A model generated the notes under the pieces. It ran no database searches. It was not told the origin of the DNA and worked only from the letters and a program-made list of their open reading frames with translations. Source: Marinomonas sp. UCMA 3892 (GTDB lineage Bacteria; Pseudomonadota; Gammaproteobacteria; Pseudomonadales; Marinomonadaceae). Taken from it: 45,019 nucleotides of DNA. The translations under genes were made by a program, and so were the position numbers. The stretch lies in contig NZ_PTXN01000024.1 of NCBI RefSeq assembly GCF_012726345.1, positions 1 through 45,019 of the forward strand, given 5' to 3'. Positions 33,745-42,362 of the stretch are shown piece after piece; position 1 is the first letter of the stretch; each line of letters starts with the position of its first letter.

Positions 33745-36258
33745 TTAGCTTGGTAGGAACTCGCGTCCCCAACCGGTTGCCGCTATCTTTTTCTCTAACA
33801 TGTCATTGATATCACTCTCGCTGTATCCTAAGCCTTGCAATACCTTGATTGTCGAATGACCAAATTTCTCCGTTGGCGTAACGGCTCGAATCTTGGCTTC
33901 TCGCGGACGAATCGAGTATGGATCAACCTGAGTAATGCAATGACCACTTGGATGATCAGGGAAAATTGAAAAAGCATAACTGCCCAAATCAGTGCCCACT
34001 TTCTGATCCGCAACTCGGCTATTATGCTCACGCAAATATTCAATGGAGAAAGGTTCAGCACAAGCAATATCGGCGGCGGCAAATTCTTTTAACCAATATG
34101 CGGAAGATTCTTTCACCAGTTGATCACGCAAGAATTGCCCCATATCTTGGCTCTGCTGAATACCATTCAATCCTTTAATAGCATCCAATTTAGCCAACTC
34201 ACCTGAATGCGAATCTAAAAACACCCAGCCGCTATTGGTACGATAAAAGTGTGACAAGGCATGATTACCCATCGCTTCTCGTCCAGATGCCTCGTTAAAT
34301 GGCGCTCTTCCTTCATAATCGAAAGCAAAGGGGATTTGCGCAATATTGGTTACCGCAGACAGAGACGTTCTCACTCTGCACACTTTACCGGTTTTGCGTT
34401 TCTGATACAGAGCAATCACCATACCTAGCGCCGCAGCAAAACCGCAGTTCACGTCTAGCGTACCCAAATGTGCGTGTTCTTCTGGTGTTTCTGGTTTCCC
34501 AAAACGACTCATGATTCCGCTGTTTGCCTGAATAATATCGTCATAACCAATGTAGTTCGTTTTGCTACCGGTACGAGGACCACCAAAACAATCAAGGCGA
34601 CAGAAAAGCACATCTGGATTGATTGCACTCAAACTGTCTTGATCCAAGCCCAAAGGTTTCATTTGGCGATCTGGCGCGTTAATAACCACGATATCCACAC
34701 TTCTCACCAGGCGTTCAAACACTTCACGACCTTCTTTGGTCATAATATTGACCAGCGCACTTTGCTTGCCGACACCGGTTTGGAAAGTAAACAGAATACC
34801 AATCAAAGGGTCGTACAAAGGTGTGACCGGGTCTAATTTCGTGATTTCAGCACCAAAGCGAGACATAAACGCCGTAGAATGAGGCCCTGCAATAACGTTG
34901 GTTAAATCTAGAATTTTCACTCCATCCAACCAACCTTTACCGCTTGCTGGCTGAATATCTTGGCCTGTAGGACGAGAGATTTTTTCAATTTTTGCTACGC
35001 TTTGTAATCGAGCCAAAGCCTGCTCAAAGCTAACATGCTCTTGAGGTTTTGGTTTTAGCATGGCTTCCGATTCATTTTCAAACCAAACAATTGGTCCAGG
35101 CTGTTTCATGGTACCAAATTCAGTTCCTTCCACTTCAACAATCAAACCCGAAGCATTGCAATGCTCACTGTTGACCCACTCTTCTGTAGAGCGATGAGGC
35201 GCACCAGGAATTTGTCCTTCGCCAAAAATGACACCCCATTCATCGGAGGTTTTTTGCAAGAAGGCTTTTTTCATCTTCTCAGAAATAAGATCTGCCCATT
35301 TTTTCGGTAGTGGATACACACCAATCGATGTTTCGCCGTCCCATTCACTAATTGGAACGTGCAAATCTTTCACTTCTGGCAAGCCTTCTGCCACTAGTTC
35401 GTCATAAATCCCCAATACTTTCAGTGCTCTTTCGGCATGATTGCGATGGGAAGGGCAAACACAATAAAACTGACGTCCATCTGCACAGACATAAGTTCGG
35501 TAAAATGGATCTAGGTATTCTTGTAGCTGCGCGTAACTCACATCCATTTTAATGTTGTTGGATTTACGATGTTCTATCTCTAGCTCACGCATGGTTTTGT
35601 AGCGTTCAGGCAGCTGATCAACAACATAAGAGTTATAAGAAAGACCTTCCATGAGCGCCGCAGCAATAGGTACTTCAATATTGTCACCACGCCCCGTTTT
35701 TTCTCTTTCAAACAAGGCAAGTGCAATGGAACTTGCCGCTAGAGAAATGGCATAAGATGAACCCAATGGTAAAGGAGAAAAGCTTGGATTTAATCCCATT
35801 AGCACACGGTTAAAACCCATATCGGTAAAAGTACCAGACGTTGCAGCAACTATGGCTTCAGTGGCTTTCCAATCACGGCGAAGTTCATCATTACTCGCAA
35901 AACCAGGCATAGATAATGTGATTAACTCAGGGCGCGACTCACGCAGCGCTACGAAATCAATTCCCAACCTCTTCATTACACCGGGACGAAAGCTTTCAAT
36001 AACAATATCTACATTTTCAATTAATTCTAAAGCTTGATCTAAACCGGCTTGAGTCTTGAGATCGATACAAAGAGACGCTTTATTGCGATTCAATATAGCG
36101 TTAGCAGGATGCTTCCAACTTGGTCCACCAGGCGGATCTATATGTACAACCGTTGCCCCTAAATCGGCCAGCACCATAGCAACAGCAGGACCTGCAATTT
36201 GCTGTCCAAAATCAGCAACACGAACACCTACTAACGGTAATTGATTCTGTTTATTCAT
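33745..36258 (-). CDS. dddD: DMSP lyase / CoA-transferase DddD
   Basis: Class III CoA-transferase that converts dimethylsulfoniopropionate to DMS and a 3-hydroxypropionate product via a CoA ester. 837 residues made of two CaiB/BaiF-like domains (about 1-400 and 444-830), each opening with a VRVADFGQQIAGP or VKILDLTNVIAGP segment. Asp602 in HLGTLDVNCGF is the catalytic residue known for the Marinomonas enzyme; the corresponding place in the first domain (PLPLGSSYAISL, about 163-173) has no Asp, so only the second half should form the aspartyl-CoA intermediate. It diverges from dddTBC, as published for Marinomonas. AGGGTGA precedes the ATG. No frameshift. Confidence 0.96.
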   Translation of the reverse strand: MNKQNQLPLVGVRVADFGQQIAGPAVAMVLADLGATVVHIDPPGGPSWKHPANAILNRNKASLCIDLKTQAGLDQALELIENVDIVIESFRPGVMKRLGIDFVALRESRPELITLSMPGFASNDELRRDWKATEAIVAATSGTFTDMGFNRVLMGLNPSFSPLPLGSSYAISLAASSIALALFEREKTGRGDNIEVPIAAALMEGLSYNSYVVDQLPERYKTMRELEIEHRKSNNIKMDVSYAQLQEYLDPFYRTYVCADGRQFYCVCPSHRNHAERALKVLGIYDELVAEGLPEVKDLHVPISEWDGETSIGVYPLPKKWADLISEKMKKAFLQKTSDEWGVIFGEGQIPGAPHRSTEEWVNSEHCNASGLIVEVEGTEFGTMKQPGPIVWFENESEAMLKPKPQEHVSFEQALARLQSVAKIEKISRPTGQDIQPASGKGWLDGVKILDLTNVIAGPHSTAFMSRFGAEITKLDPVTPLYDPLIGILFTFQTGVGKQSALVNIMTKEGREVFERLVRSVDIVVINAPDRQMKPLGLDQDSLSAINPDVLFCRLDCFGGPRTGSKTNYIGYDDIIQANSGIMSRFGKPETPEEHAHLGTLDVNCGFAAALGMVIALYQKRKTGKVCRVRTSLSAVTNIAQIPFAFDYEGRAPFNEASGREAMGNHALSHFYRTNSGWVFLDSHSGELAKLDAIKGLNGIQQSQDMGQFLRDQLVKESSAYWLKEFAAADIACAEPFSIEYLREHNSRVADQKVGTDLGSYAFSIFPDHPSGHCITQVDPYSIRPREAKIRAVTPTEKFGHSTIKVLQGLGYSESDINDMLEKKIAATGWGREFLPS

Positions 36259-36376
36259 ATCTGCTTCACCCTAATGCACCTGCTCAAAAGCCACTTTATT
36301 TAAAAAACTTTTGTAGTCTGGTGTTATTTACTTTTATACCGGAGCCCCGGCTGTTTTAAATATTTAGACAACATAA

Positions 36377-36400
36377 TTGGTAATTTTTAAAAGCTTCCAA
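36377..36400. promoter_or_regulatory. Candidate DddR operator (24-bp imperfect dyad)
   Basis: TTGGtAatTTTT/AAAAgcTtCCAA is symmetrical at 9 of 12 positions per half. It lies 119 bp before dddD and 372 bp before dddT. The size fits a LysR-type site, but the link to DddR is inference from position. Confidence 0.4.
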
Positions 36401-36462
36401 ATTAATGATTTGTCGAAAGCTGAATATTAGGAGCGAATCAAATAACGAACCAGCAAAATAAA

Positions 36463-36487
36463 AACACCCTGAGAGGTTGTTTTTTTT
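36463..36487 (+). terminator. Terminator-like hairpin facing dddT
   Basis: AACACCCT (36463-36470) pairs with AGGTTGTT (36474-36481), one mismatch, GAG loop, followed by an eight-T run. No gene ends on this strand nearby, so it may act as a leader attenuator or stop transcripts coming from the dddD side. Confidence 0.6.
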
Positions 36488-36634
36488 ATTGCTAAGAAGA
36501 TAAAAACCCAAGAGTCATAAATTTTTTAGGGTCTTAGATAGATTTTTTATTGCTTCTCTCTTTTGGAAAGATTCATAACAATGTTTTTCCGAGAAAAAAA
36601 TAAGTAAGACTGGCTGAAAATGTCTTAACAATAA

Positions 36635-36649
36635 AATAAAAATAATAGT
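36635..36649 (+). promoter_or_regulatory. A-rich (ARN)5 tract, candidate Hfq/Crc target site
   Basis: AAT-AAA-AAT-AAT-AGT gives five consecutive ARN triplets and shares AATAAAAATAA with the sRNA tracts at 8660-8670 and 8831-8841. It lies 12 nt before the leader ORF start codon, in its ribosome-binding region. Confidence 0.45.
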
Positions 36650-36661
36650 GAGAATGGCAAT

Positions 36662-36775
36662 ATGAATAATATAAAGACTCATAGTTTCATCACTCGTTTA
36701 GATCCTCCCATTCAAGCAGAAATGAATTTAATGGGATCCAAGAGCAATAACGCTACGATGAGGTCTACACGATGA
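36662..36775 (+). CDS. 37-codon leader ORF overlapping the dddT start
   Basis: Starts ATG at 36662 (MNNIKTHSFITRLDPPIQ...) and ends in a TGA that overlaps the dddT ATG as ATGA (36772-36775). The dddT ribosome site (GATGAGG, 8 nt before its ATG) lies inside this frame. The peptide has no known similarity to me. The overlap suggests translational coupling; the ribosome site of the ORF itself (GTGAGAATGG) is weak. Confidence 0.4.
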   Translation: MNNIKTHSFITRLDPPIQAEMNLMGSKSNNATMRSTR

Positions 36776-38352
36776 ATGACAAATCTTATGTTCTCCCAAA
36801 AAAAGGATTGTTTTCCGGCACTCACCCTATTCTAGCTGTCGGCTCCGCCCTTCTAGTGATGGCATTCGTGTTGTTTACCGTTTTGGATCCAACCTCTGCA
36901 AACACACTCTATAGCTCAGCTAATAACTTCATCTCGTCAAATTTAGATTGGTACTACATTGGCTTGATGAGCTTCTTTCTCTTTTTTGCTGTCTGGATGA
37001 GCTTGAGTAAATACGGCGATATTCGCTTAGGAAAAGACTCTGATCGGCCAGAATTCAGTAACTATGCTTGGTTCTCCATGCTGTTTAGTGCAGGCATTGG
37101 TATTGGTATTCTTTTTTGGAGTATCGCTGAGCCTATTTATTACCTCCAAGGCAACCCATTTATTACTGACGCTCAAGCGGGCACAGTTGCCGCCGCGCAA
37201 GTTGCAATGCGGGTGGCCATCTTCCATTGGGGTCTTCATGGCTGGGCATTATTTGCCGTAATTGGTTTAGCCTTGGCTTATTTTTCTTATAGAAAAGGAC
37301 TCCCGCTTTCTATCCGATCTAGCTTGCATCCCATTTTTGGCGACCGCATCTATGGACCAATCGGTCACGCTGCAGATTTACTCGCAGTATTCGGTACCGT
37401 ATTTGGTATTGCGACGTCTTTAGGATTGGGCGCCCAACAGATGAACGCGGGGCTGTCTTATTTATTTGGTTTCGAGATTTCAACAACTAACCAAATCATC
37501 CTCATCGCCATCTTGTCTGTGATTGCAACAGGATCCGTTTTAACTGGCCTAAATAAAGGTATCAAGATTTTAAGTGAATGGAATATGCACTTAACCATCG
37601 TGATCCTTTTGCTCTTCATTGTTTTTGGTCCAACGGTTTATGTGCTTGGCGCCTTTGTGACTAACCTTGGCGATTATATTACCAACGTAGTTGGATTAGG
37701 CTTTTGGGTTGATCCAGATCCTGAACGTCAATGGCAAAGCTGGTGGACTATTTTCTACTGGGGTTGGTGGATTGCTTGGGCTCCTTTCTGCGGCATCTTC
37801 ATCGCACGAATCTCTAAAGGCCGTACCATTCGCGAATTCGTCTGCGGTGTGCTAATCGCTCCAACATTGTTGGCTGCATTCTGGATTTCCATCTTCGGTA
37901 ACACTGCAATGTTCGTGGAATTGTTTGGTCCAGGTGGTATCACAGAAGCCGTCAATGCCGACACCACTATGGCGTTGTTCACAACCATTGAAAGTATGAA
38001 TGCTGGTGACATTGTTACTATTATCATTTCGAGTCTATGTACTTTGATGTTGGTGACTTACTTTGTAACCTCAGCAGATTCAGCAACCCTAGTAATTTGT
38101 ACCATTGTGTCTTTTGGTGATGAGCATCCACCAGCAAAATTCCGAGTATTTTGGGGCGTTGCCATTGGAATGGTTGCCGCCGTGCTTCTTTATGCAGGCG
38201 GATTAAAGGCCCTACAAACAGCCTCCATTGTCGCCGCTTTTCCTTTCTCTTTCATCGTTATCATGGCCACGTATGGCCTGATTAAATCCCTAAGGGAAGA
38301 ATTCCAAGACAAGCCATTCAAAAAACTCAAACCTTCAACTGAAAGAGCCTAA
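36772..38352 (+). CDS. dddT: BCCT-family DMSP transporter DddT
   Basis: Betaine/carnitine/choline-type transporter for uptake of DMSP, an analogue of glycine betaine. 526 residues with about 12 hydrophobic helices; the N-terminal tail is short. The family's aromatic box segment is WWTIFYWGWWIAWAPFCGIFIARISKGRTIREF (about 324-356), preceded by FSAGIGIGILFWSIAEP in helix 2-3. The C-terminal tail is short, unlike the long regulatory tails of osmoregulated members such as BetP. It heads dddT-dddB-dddC and diverges from dddD. GAGG at 8 nt before the ATG and ATGA overlap with a leader ORF. Confidence 0.95.
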   Translation: MNDKSYVLPKKGLFSGTHPILAVGSALLVMAFVLFTVLDPTSANTLYSSANNFISSNLDWYYIGLMSFFLFFAVWMSLSKYGDIRLGKDSDRPEFSNYAWFSMLFSAGIGIGILFWSIAEPIYYLQGNPFITDAQAGTVAAAQVAMRVAIFHWGLHGWALFAVIGLALAYFSYRKGLPLSIRSSLHPIFGDRIYGPIGHAADLLAVFGTVFGIATSLGLGAQQMNAGLSYLFGFEISTTNQIILIAILSVIATGSVLTGLNKGIKILSEWNMHLTIVILLLFIVFGPTVYVLGAFVTNLGDYITNVVGLGFWVDPDPERQWQSWWTIFYWGWWIAWAPFCGIFIARISKGRTIREFVCGVLIAPTLLAAFWISIFGNTAMFVELFGPGGITEAVNADTTMALFTTIESMNAGDIVTIIISSLCTLMLVTYFVTSADSATLVICTIVSFGDEHPPAKFRVFWGVAIGMVAAVLLYAGGLKALQTASIVAAFPFSFIVIMATYGLIKSLREEFQDKPFKKLKPSTERA

Positions 38353-38432
38353 TTGACAACTCAAGAATAGCGATTTTAAACCAATAACAGACTCAATCAA
38401 TTTTGTTAACACACTTAACACTAGGAGACTAC

Positions 38433-39593
38433 ATGTCTACTCAGATTATTCTTCCACGTATGCTGCAAGTCGGCAAAGATGCCAGTCATGCTACACCTTC
38501 GATCCTTGAGAGTCTGGACTGCCGCAGCCCACTCATCATTACTGACAAAATGATGGTGAAACTGGGTTATGCAGACAAAATTCAGGCCGTTCTTGCTGAA
38601 AAAGGCATCCAGGCCGATATCTTTGACGACACCCTACCTGAACCTACTGTCGCATCGATTCAAGCAGGAGTTGAGAAAATACAACAAGGTAATTACGACA
38701 GCATTATCGCTTTAGGTGGCGGTAGTCCTATAGACAGCGCCAAAGCCATTAGTATTTTGGGCAAATTTGGCGGCGAAATGCGTGATTACAAATTTCCTCG
38801 CGTTGTTACCGAATCTGGTTTGCCGATCATTGCTATTCCAACCACAGCGGGAACCGGTTCAGAGGTCACAAAAGTCACCATTATTACCGATGAAACCACA
38901 GACGAAAAAATGCTCTGTATGGGCGTTGGCTTTATGCCAATTGCGGCTTTGGTTGATTTCAACCTAACCTTATCTCTACCAGCTCGAACTACAGCAGATA
39001 CTGGAATCGATGCGTTAACTCACGCAATGGAAGCCTACGTGAGTAAAAAAGCTAGCCTTTATAGTGACACGCAAGCATTAGGAGCTATGCGCCTTATCGC
39101 TCCAAATCTTCGTCGTGTCTATCACAACGGCGCAGATGAAGCGGCTCGTGAGTCCATGATGTTGGGTTCAACCTTGGCAGGTATCGCTTTTTCCAACGCG
39201 TCTGTAGCCTTAGTGCATGGCATGAGCCGACCGATCGGTGCTGCTTTCCATGTTCCACATGGTTTATCTAACGCCATGTTGCTACCAACCGTCACCGAAT
39301 ACTCTATTCCAGCGGCACCTAAACGTTATGCAGATTGTGCCCGAGCAATGGGAATTGCATCTGAACAAGACAGTGACGACAGCGCCAACACCAAGCTAAT
39401 TGCAGAATTAAAAGCGCTTAATGAAGAATTAAAAGTACCGACTCCTGAAGAATTCGGTATCAAAAAAGATCACTACATGGGACTTCTAAACACAATGGCA
39501 GAACAAGCCTTAGCGTCCGGTTCGCCGAATAACAACCCACGAGTTCCAAGTGCCAGTGAAGTGATTGAACTCTATAAAAAGCTATGGGACTGA
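38433..39593 (+). CDS. dddB: Iron-containing alcohol dehydrogenase DddB
   Basis: Group III, metal-dependent alcohol dehydrogenase of 386 residues; in the DMSP pathway it oxidises 3-hydroxypropionate to malonate semialdehyde. The NAD-binding GGGSPIDSAKA is at about 95-105, the metal ligands are Asp193, His197, His262 and His276 (in DALTHAMEAY, ALVHGMSRP and FHVPHGLSN). Start at 38433 because AGGAGA is 5 nt upstream; the track of in-frame residues before it has no support. It lies 80 bp behind dddT and 81 bp before dddC. Confidence 0.94.
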   Translation: MSTQIILPRMLQVGKDASHATPSILESLDCRSPLIITDKMMVKLGYADKIQAVLAEKGIQADIFDDTLPEPTVASIQAGVEKIQQGNYDSIIALGGGSPIDSAKAISILGKFGGEMRDYKFPRVVTESGLPIIAIPTTAGTGSEVTKVTIITDETTDEKMLCMGVGFMPIAALVDFNLTLSLPARTTADTGIDALTHAMEAYVSKKASLYSDTQALGAMRLIAPNLRRVYHNGADEAARESMMLGSTLAGIAFSNASVALVHGMSRPIGAAFHVPHGLSNAMLLPTVTEYSIPAAPKRYADCARAMGIASEQDSDDSANTKLIAELKALNEELKVPTPEEFGIKKDHYMGLLNTMAEQALASGSPNNNPRVPSASEVIELYKKLWD

Positions 39594-39674
39594 TACGCCA
39601 TTCATAAATCAAAAGTCAGTTCTACCCATTTAAAGAACATTAGTATTTAAAACATTAATCATAGGAAAATAAAA

Positions 39675-41171
39675 ATGAGCACAGTTGGACAGTTAATTAA
39701 TGGTGAAATCATTATTGAAGGTACACGTCAGCAAGACATCTTCAATCCATCTACTGGCGAAGTAAGTAAACAAGTTGATTTGGCGTCTAAAAAAACCGTT
39801 GAAGAAGCTATTGCCGTTGCCCAAGCAGCCTATCCAGCATGGCGTAATACTCCAGCGATTAAACGTGCTCGCATCATGTTTAACTTCAAAACGCTGTTAG
39901 AAAAACACGCTGACACCATCTGCAAAATGATTGGTGAAGAACACGGTAAAATTAGTCATGATGCTGCGGGTGAACTACAACGTGGTATTGAAAACGTAGA
40001 ATACGCATGTGGTGCGCCAGAACTGCTAAAAGGCGAGCACAGTAAAAATGTTGGTCCGAATATCGACTCTTGGAGTGAATTCCAGCCTCTAGGTGTTGTT
40101 GCAGGCATCACGCCATTTAACTTCCCTGCTATGGTGCCTCTATGGATGTTCCCAATGGCCTTGGTATGTGGCAACTGCTTTATTCTTAAACCTTCTGAGC
40201 GTGACCCAAGCTCTACTTTGTTCATTGCGCAACTATTAAAAGAAGCAGGACTTCCAGACGGCGTAATGAATGTAGTAAACGGTGACAAAGAAGCCGTTGA
40301 TACACTATTGAATGATGACCGAATTAAAGCTGTTAGCTTTGTAGGTTCCACGCCAATTGCGGAATACATTTACACCACTGCGAACGCCAATGGTAAGCGT
40401 TGCCAAGCCCTAGGCGGAGCAAAAAACCACGCAATCGTAATGCCTGATGCGGATATGGATAATGCAGTCAATCAATTAGTTGGCGCGGCATTTGGTTCCT
40501 CTGGCGAACGCTGTATGGCACTTTCTGTAGCCGTGACCGTTGGCGATGCCGCTGGTGATGCACTTGCCGAGAAGATGCAAGCCGCTATGCAATCGCTAAA
40601 TGTGGGTCCTTACTCTGACGCGAACAATGACTTTGGCCCTGTTATCACTAAAGCACATCAAGAAAAAGTTATTGGCTACATTAATAGCGCAGAACAACAA
40701 GGTGCAAAAATTGTCGTTGATGGACGTAACGTAAAAATCAAAGGACATGAAAATGGCTTCTTTGTTGGCGCAACGCTAATCGACAATGTTCGCTCTGATA
40801 TGGTTAGCTACCAAGAAGAGATTTTTGGACCTGTTCTGCAAATCGTTCGAGTGAAAACAATGCAAGAAGCCATGGATCTGATTGATGCTCACGAGTACGG
40901 TAACGGTACTTGTATCTTCACTCGTGATGGCGAAGCAGCGCGTTACTTCTCTGATAACATCCAAGTGGGCATGGTCGGCATTAACGTTCCTCTTCCTGTT
41001 CCAGTGGCTTACCACAGTTTCGGCGGCTGGAAGCGTTCACTTTTCGGTGACCTACACGCTTATGGTCCTGATGCGGTTCGTTTTTACACCAAACGTAAAA
41101 CAGTAACTCAACGCTGGCCTTCTGCAGGCGTTCGAGAAGGCGTTGAGTTTTCTATGCCAACTATGAAGTAG
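39675..41171 (+). CDS. dddC: Malonate/methylmalonate-semialdehyde dehydrogenase (CoA-acylating) DddC
   Basis: Converts malonate semialdehyde to acetyl-CoA and CO2, finishing C3 catabolism of DMSP. 498 residues, aldehyde dehydrogenase fold, with catalytic Cys280 in GSSGERCMAL. The general-base Glu of ordinary aldehyde dehydrogenases is missing (QALGGAKNHAIV at 244-255), as expected for CoA-acylating MMSDH enzymes. The C-terminus SFGGWKRSLFGDLHAYGPDAVRFYTKRKT is also typical. The start codon overlaps an A-rich sequence (AATAAAAAT, 39668-39676) identical to the sRNA core. Followed by a strong terminator. Confidence 0.95.
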   Translation: MSTVGQLINGEIIIEGTRQQDIFNPSTGEVSKQVDLASKKTVEEAIAVAQAAYPAWRNTPAIKRARIMFNFKTLLEKHADTICKMIGEEHGKISHDAAGELQRGIENVEYACGAPELLKGEHSKNVGPNIDSWSEFQPLGVVAGITPFNFPAMVPLWMFPMALVCGNCFILKPSERDPSSTLFIAQLLKEAGLPDGVMNVVNGDKEAVDTLLNDDRIKAVSFVGSTPIAEYIYTTANANGKRCQALGGAKNHAIVMPDADMDNAVNQLVGAAFGSSGERCMALSVAVTVGDAAGDALAEKMQAAMQSLNVGPYSDANNDFGPVITKAHQEKVIGYINSAEQQGAKIVVDGRNVKIKGHENGFFVGATLIDNVRSDMVSYQEEIFGPVLQIVRVKTMQEAMDLIDAHEYGNGTCIFTRDGEAARYFSDNIQVGMVGINVPLPVPVAYHSFGGWKRSLFGDLHAYGPDAVRFYTKRKTVTQRWPSAGVREGVEFSMPTMK

Positions 41172-41184
41172 CATTAAAGAGATC

Positions 41185-41215
41185 AAAAAGAGGATAACTT
41201 GCTTATCCTCTTTTT
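41185..41215 (+). terminator. Intrinsic terminator of dddTBC
   Basis: AAAAAGAGGATAA (41185-41197) pairs perfectly with TTATCCTCTTTTT (41203-41215). It separates the operon from dddR. Confidence 0.92.
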
Positions 41216-41368
41216 ATGTATGGCATTTTTATAGAAAACCGTTATTTTGATACTCAATAAATACAATAAGCGGTATCACCAACAAATCTATATGCTCTGT
41301 TCAAAATATTTCGTCTTTATTTTGATAGAGAGATAGTCAGTGTTGGCTCTTATGTTGAGATAACAAAC

Positions 41369-42283
41369 ATGAAAAAAAGACTCCCCCCACTCAACTGGCT
41401 TCGCTCTTTTGAAGCGTCGGCTCGTCACTTAAACTTCACTCAAGCGGCCAATGAGCTCAACCTCACCCAAGCGGCCATTAGCCAACAAGTTAAAAGCCTA
41501 GAATCTCAATTAGGCGCATTACTTTTTAAACGCTTACCACGAGGCTTGGCACTAACCGACGCGGGGTTAGCTTATGTTCCTGCTATTCACGAATCCATCA
41601 ACCGCTTAACAGCCGTGACAGAAGAACTATTTGGTCAAGGGCAAAGCAAACAAGTAACCATCAGAGTCAGCTTAGTCTTTTTTACTACTTGGCTAGCACC
41701 AAAACTGCCGTTATTTTATGAGCAACACCCAGATATTCGCATTTGCTTTACTAGCAATATTTGGGAAGGAGCAGAAAAAGAGCGCGAAACTGACTTAAAC
41801 ATTCGTTATGGTCGTGGCACATGGTCTGATGTAGATGCGGTACGACTAACGTGGGATGAGCTTTTTCCTGTTTGCAGCCCCAGCTTAATACAAAGTTGTG
41901 CAGAACAACCACACACAGACATTCTGTCAGAGCATAGACTGCTGCATGTCTTAGGGTATGAAGAAGGCTGGGGATATTGGTTAAATCAAACTGGAACCGA
42001 ACATACCGACAATGGTTTAGGCATCCAATTCGATACCTTAATTTCCGCATTAGAAATGGCAAAACTGGGACAAGGCTTTGCAATTGGCCGAACCTCTTTG
42101 GTATCAGAAATGTTGAAAGAAGGTAGCCTCATAGCCCCCTTTGAACAAAAAGTAGAAACATCAGAAGCCTTTTTCTTAACCCATAAAGCGCAGCAATTTT
42201 TGCATCCAAATGCAGAAACATTCAAACAATGGATTATAGAAATGGCGCAACAACAGCGGTCCTTAGCCATCTCAACTCAATAA
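41369..42283 (+). CDS. dddR: LysR family regulator DddR
   Basis: 304-residue LysR-type regulator of the GcvA-like group. The winged helix-turn-helix is at about 6-65 (LNWLRSFEASARHLNFTQAANELNLTQAAISQQVKSLE), followed by a linker helix and an effector domain. It follows dddTBC in the same direction behind a terminator, so it has its own promoter in the 150-bp gap, where ACCGTTATT (41238-41246) and AATAAGCGGT (41265-41274) form an imperfect dyad. In Marinomonas, DddR activates dddD (and the transporter operon) in response to DMSP. The ribosome site (GAGATAA) is weak. Confidence 0.9.
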   Translation: MKKRLPPLNWLRSFEASARHLNFTQAANELNLTQAAISQQVKSLESQLGALLFKRLPRGLALTDAGLAYVPAIHESINRLTAVTEELFGQGQSKQVTIRVSLVFFTTWLAPKLPLFYEQHPDIRICFTSNIWEGAEKERETDLNIRYGRGTWSDVDAVRLTWDELFPVCSPSLIQSCAEQPHTDILSEHRLLHVLGYEEGWGYWLNQTGTEHTDNGLGIQFDTLISALEMAKLGQGFAIGRTSLVSEMLKEGSLIAPFEQKVETSEAFFLTHKAQQFLHPNAETFKQWIIEMAQQQRSLAISTQ

Positions 42284-42295
42284 CAAAACCCAATT

Positions 42296-42336
42296 GGCTA
42301 TGACAAAATTCGCCCAGTTCACTGTTTGTCATAGCC
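42296..42336. repeat. Perfect 12-bp inverted repeat between dddR and pgpA
   Basis: GGCTATGACAAA (42296-42307) and TTTGTCATAGCC (42325-42336) enclose 17 nt. It lies between two convergent genes where a shared terminator is expected, but neither strand has a proper T run after the stem. Confidence 0.6.
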
Positions 42337-42362
42337 TAGATGATCAAAGATCAAAAAATCCT

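Larger units (their letters stand above)
36259..36771. promoter_or_regulatory. dddD-dddT divergent control region
   Basis: 513 bp that must hold both DMSP-inducible promoters. It contains a TTGG/CCAA dyad (36377-36400), a plus-strand terminator (36463-36487), an A-rich tract (36635-36649) and a small leader ORF (36662-36775), each listed separately. For dddD, TATAAA occurs on the minus strand near 36336. For dddT, TTGCTT-N17-TCATAA (about 36549-36577) is a possible promoter. Promoter assignments are tentative. Confidence 0.5.
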
